Translations under genes and position numbers: made by a program
Source of the DNA: Acholeplasmataceae bacterium UBA6150
GTDB lineage: Bacteria > Bacillota_I > Bacilli_A > Acholeplasmatales > UBA5453
Assembly (NCBI GenBank): GCA_002423145.1
Contig: DIUU01000003.1
Coordinates: 62,001 to 126,000, forward strand
DNA: 64,000 nt
Direction of reading: 5' to 3'
In this document: in pieces, positions 63,417 to 64,000 of the stretch
How positions within the stretch are numbered: position 1 is the first letter of the stretch
How the letters are laid out: the number at the start of each line of letters is the position of its first letter
The notes under the pieces: model-generated
Seen by the model: only the letters and a program-made list of their open reading frames with translations
Database searches by the model: none
What the model was told of the DNA's origin: nothing

Positions 63417-64000
63417 ATGAAAAAAATCATTGGAATCGGTGAACTCTTGATTGATTTTATACCAAATCAAAAAGGGGTAGCCCTGAATGCAGTAGACACC
63501 TTCTCTAAAAAGGCCGGTGGCGCACCAGCAAATGTATGTGTTGCTGCCCGTAAAATGGGCACAAGTAGTAAATTTTTAGGACAAGTCGGTCAAGATGCTT
63601 TTGGCGATTTTTTGATCGATACACTAAGAACAGTAGAAGTTGATACGACTCAAATCATACAAAGCAAAGGTGCGAATACAGCGCTCGCTTTTGTTTCGCT
63701 ATCGACATCGGGTGAAAGAGATTTTGTATTTTATCGTAACCCCAGTGCGGATCAACTCTATGAAGGACCAGCCGATTATGATATGTTAAAAGACAGCATT
63801 ATTCACTTTTGTAGTGTCTCATTGATTGAAGACTATCCAATAAGAACTACCCATAAATCACTATTGGATTACGCGAAAAAACATCAGATACCCATCAGTT
63901 TTGATCCAAACATACGGCTCGCTTTATCCAAGGATGACCACGCCTATCAAAAGCAGATTGAATCGTTTCTAGGGTACGCAGATATATTAAAAATAGCCTC
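63417..64000 (+). CDS. PfkB-family fructokinase, 3' end outside window
   Basis: Starts at ATG 63417 with AGGGGGGG upstream; about 194 residues seen. The PfkB signature GGAPANVCVAARKMG (about 38-52) and GQVGQDAFGDFL match ribokinase-family ScrK-like fructokinases (LIDFIPN, FDPNIR at about 164). Phosphorylates fructose (or a related sugar) with ATP. The catalytic Asp motif lies beyond the window end. Confidence 0.9.
   Translation, partial: MKKIIGIGELLIDFIPNQKGVALNAVDTFSKKAGGAPANVCVAARKMGTSSKFLGQVGQDAFGDFLIDTLRTVEVDTTQIIQSKGANTALAFVSLSTSGERDFVFYRNPSADQLYEGPADYDMLKDSIIHFCSVSLIEDYPIRTTHKSLLDYAKKHQIPISFDPNIRLALSKDDHAYQKQIESFLGYADILKIA

Noticed and set aside
1..64000. TGA read as Trp (Mycoplasma code)
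   Set aside because: Many genes end at TGA with coupled ATGA starts, and Trp is TGG throughout.
1..64000. CRISPR arrays, IS elements, prophage, tRNA or rRNA genes
   Set aside because: No regularly spaced repeats, transposase, integrase or recognisable RNA gene was seen on either strand.

Overview
The window looks like chromosome from an AT-rich, low-GC Gram-positive-type bacterium. TGA is used as a stop codon (for example at the ATGA start/stop overlaps near 5751, 36986, 48677 and 55012) and Trp is always TGG, so the code is standard. Strong AGGAGG-type ribosome binding sites, lipobox lipoproteins (SxxC/GC), CshA-type helicase, DUF990-type ABC exporters, Trk/Kdp-like potassium control and an OhrR/CcpA-style regulatory vocabulary fit a Firmicutes/Acholeplasma-like lineage (Acholeplasmataceae such as Paracholeplasma is my best guess, by inference only). 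No rRNA, tRNA, IS element, CRISPR array or phage is visible.

Layout. 1-3.7 kb (minus): a CotH-kinase lipoprotein cut by the window edge, an ArsR-controlled permease/thioredoxin operon with an operator over its promoter, and an aquaporin. 3.8-5 kb: a promoter followed by a long hairpin (small RNA or attenuator) ahead of a tandem GNAT protein. 5.1-10 kb: a six-gene potassium operon (small beta-type protein, two TrkA-like RCK proteins, TrkH, KdpD-like kinase without the KdpD sensor domain, KdpE-like regulator). 10-18 kb: DUF1576 membrane protein, pseudouridine synthase, Nudix and a paired HD-GYP phosphodiesterase and diguanylate cyclase. 18-24 kb: sugar/kinase genes, then a PLD-helicase-DUF3427 protein overlapping a MutT-type Nudix gene (candidate defence or repair module). 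24-28 kb: leucine dehydrogenase plus a four-subunit 2-oxoacid:ferredoxin oxidoreductase under a likely CcpA site: a branched-chain amino acid oxidation operon. 28-33 kb: GH30 lipoprotein, Nudix, ABC exporter, DEAD-box helicase with an attenuator-like leader.

33-46 kb (mostly minus): a free-standing cobalamin-binding protein coupled to a MacB/LolCDE-like exporter, a PadR/HAAS-domain pair with twin operators, several polytopic membrane proteins, a DUF990-type ABC exporter, MscS channel. 46-53 kb: FMN reductase, a PAS-GGDEF cyclase overlapping a ClbS-like/nucleotidyltransferase fusion, a small membrane protein with repeat-bearing promoter, and the metNIQ methionine importer behind a compact SAM-I-type riboswitch whose terminator and antiterminator can be read from sequence. 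54-58 kb: glutathione peroxidase, OhrR, RibD, a RibBA whose RibB half has lost its active site, and a HAD phosphatase in one tightly packed operon with an OhrR-type box. 58-64 kb: a large Cthe_2159-type lipoprotein, an esterase, a Gfo/Idh oxidoreductase and the start of a fructokinase.

Most interesting points: the peroxide-controlled operon that seems built to make the pyrimidine branch of riboflavin synthesis (5-amino-6-ribitylaminouracil) without the ribulose branch; the stand-alone B12-binding sensor coupled to an exporter; the structured RNA at 3844-3932; and the PLD-helicase/Nudix pair.
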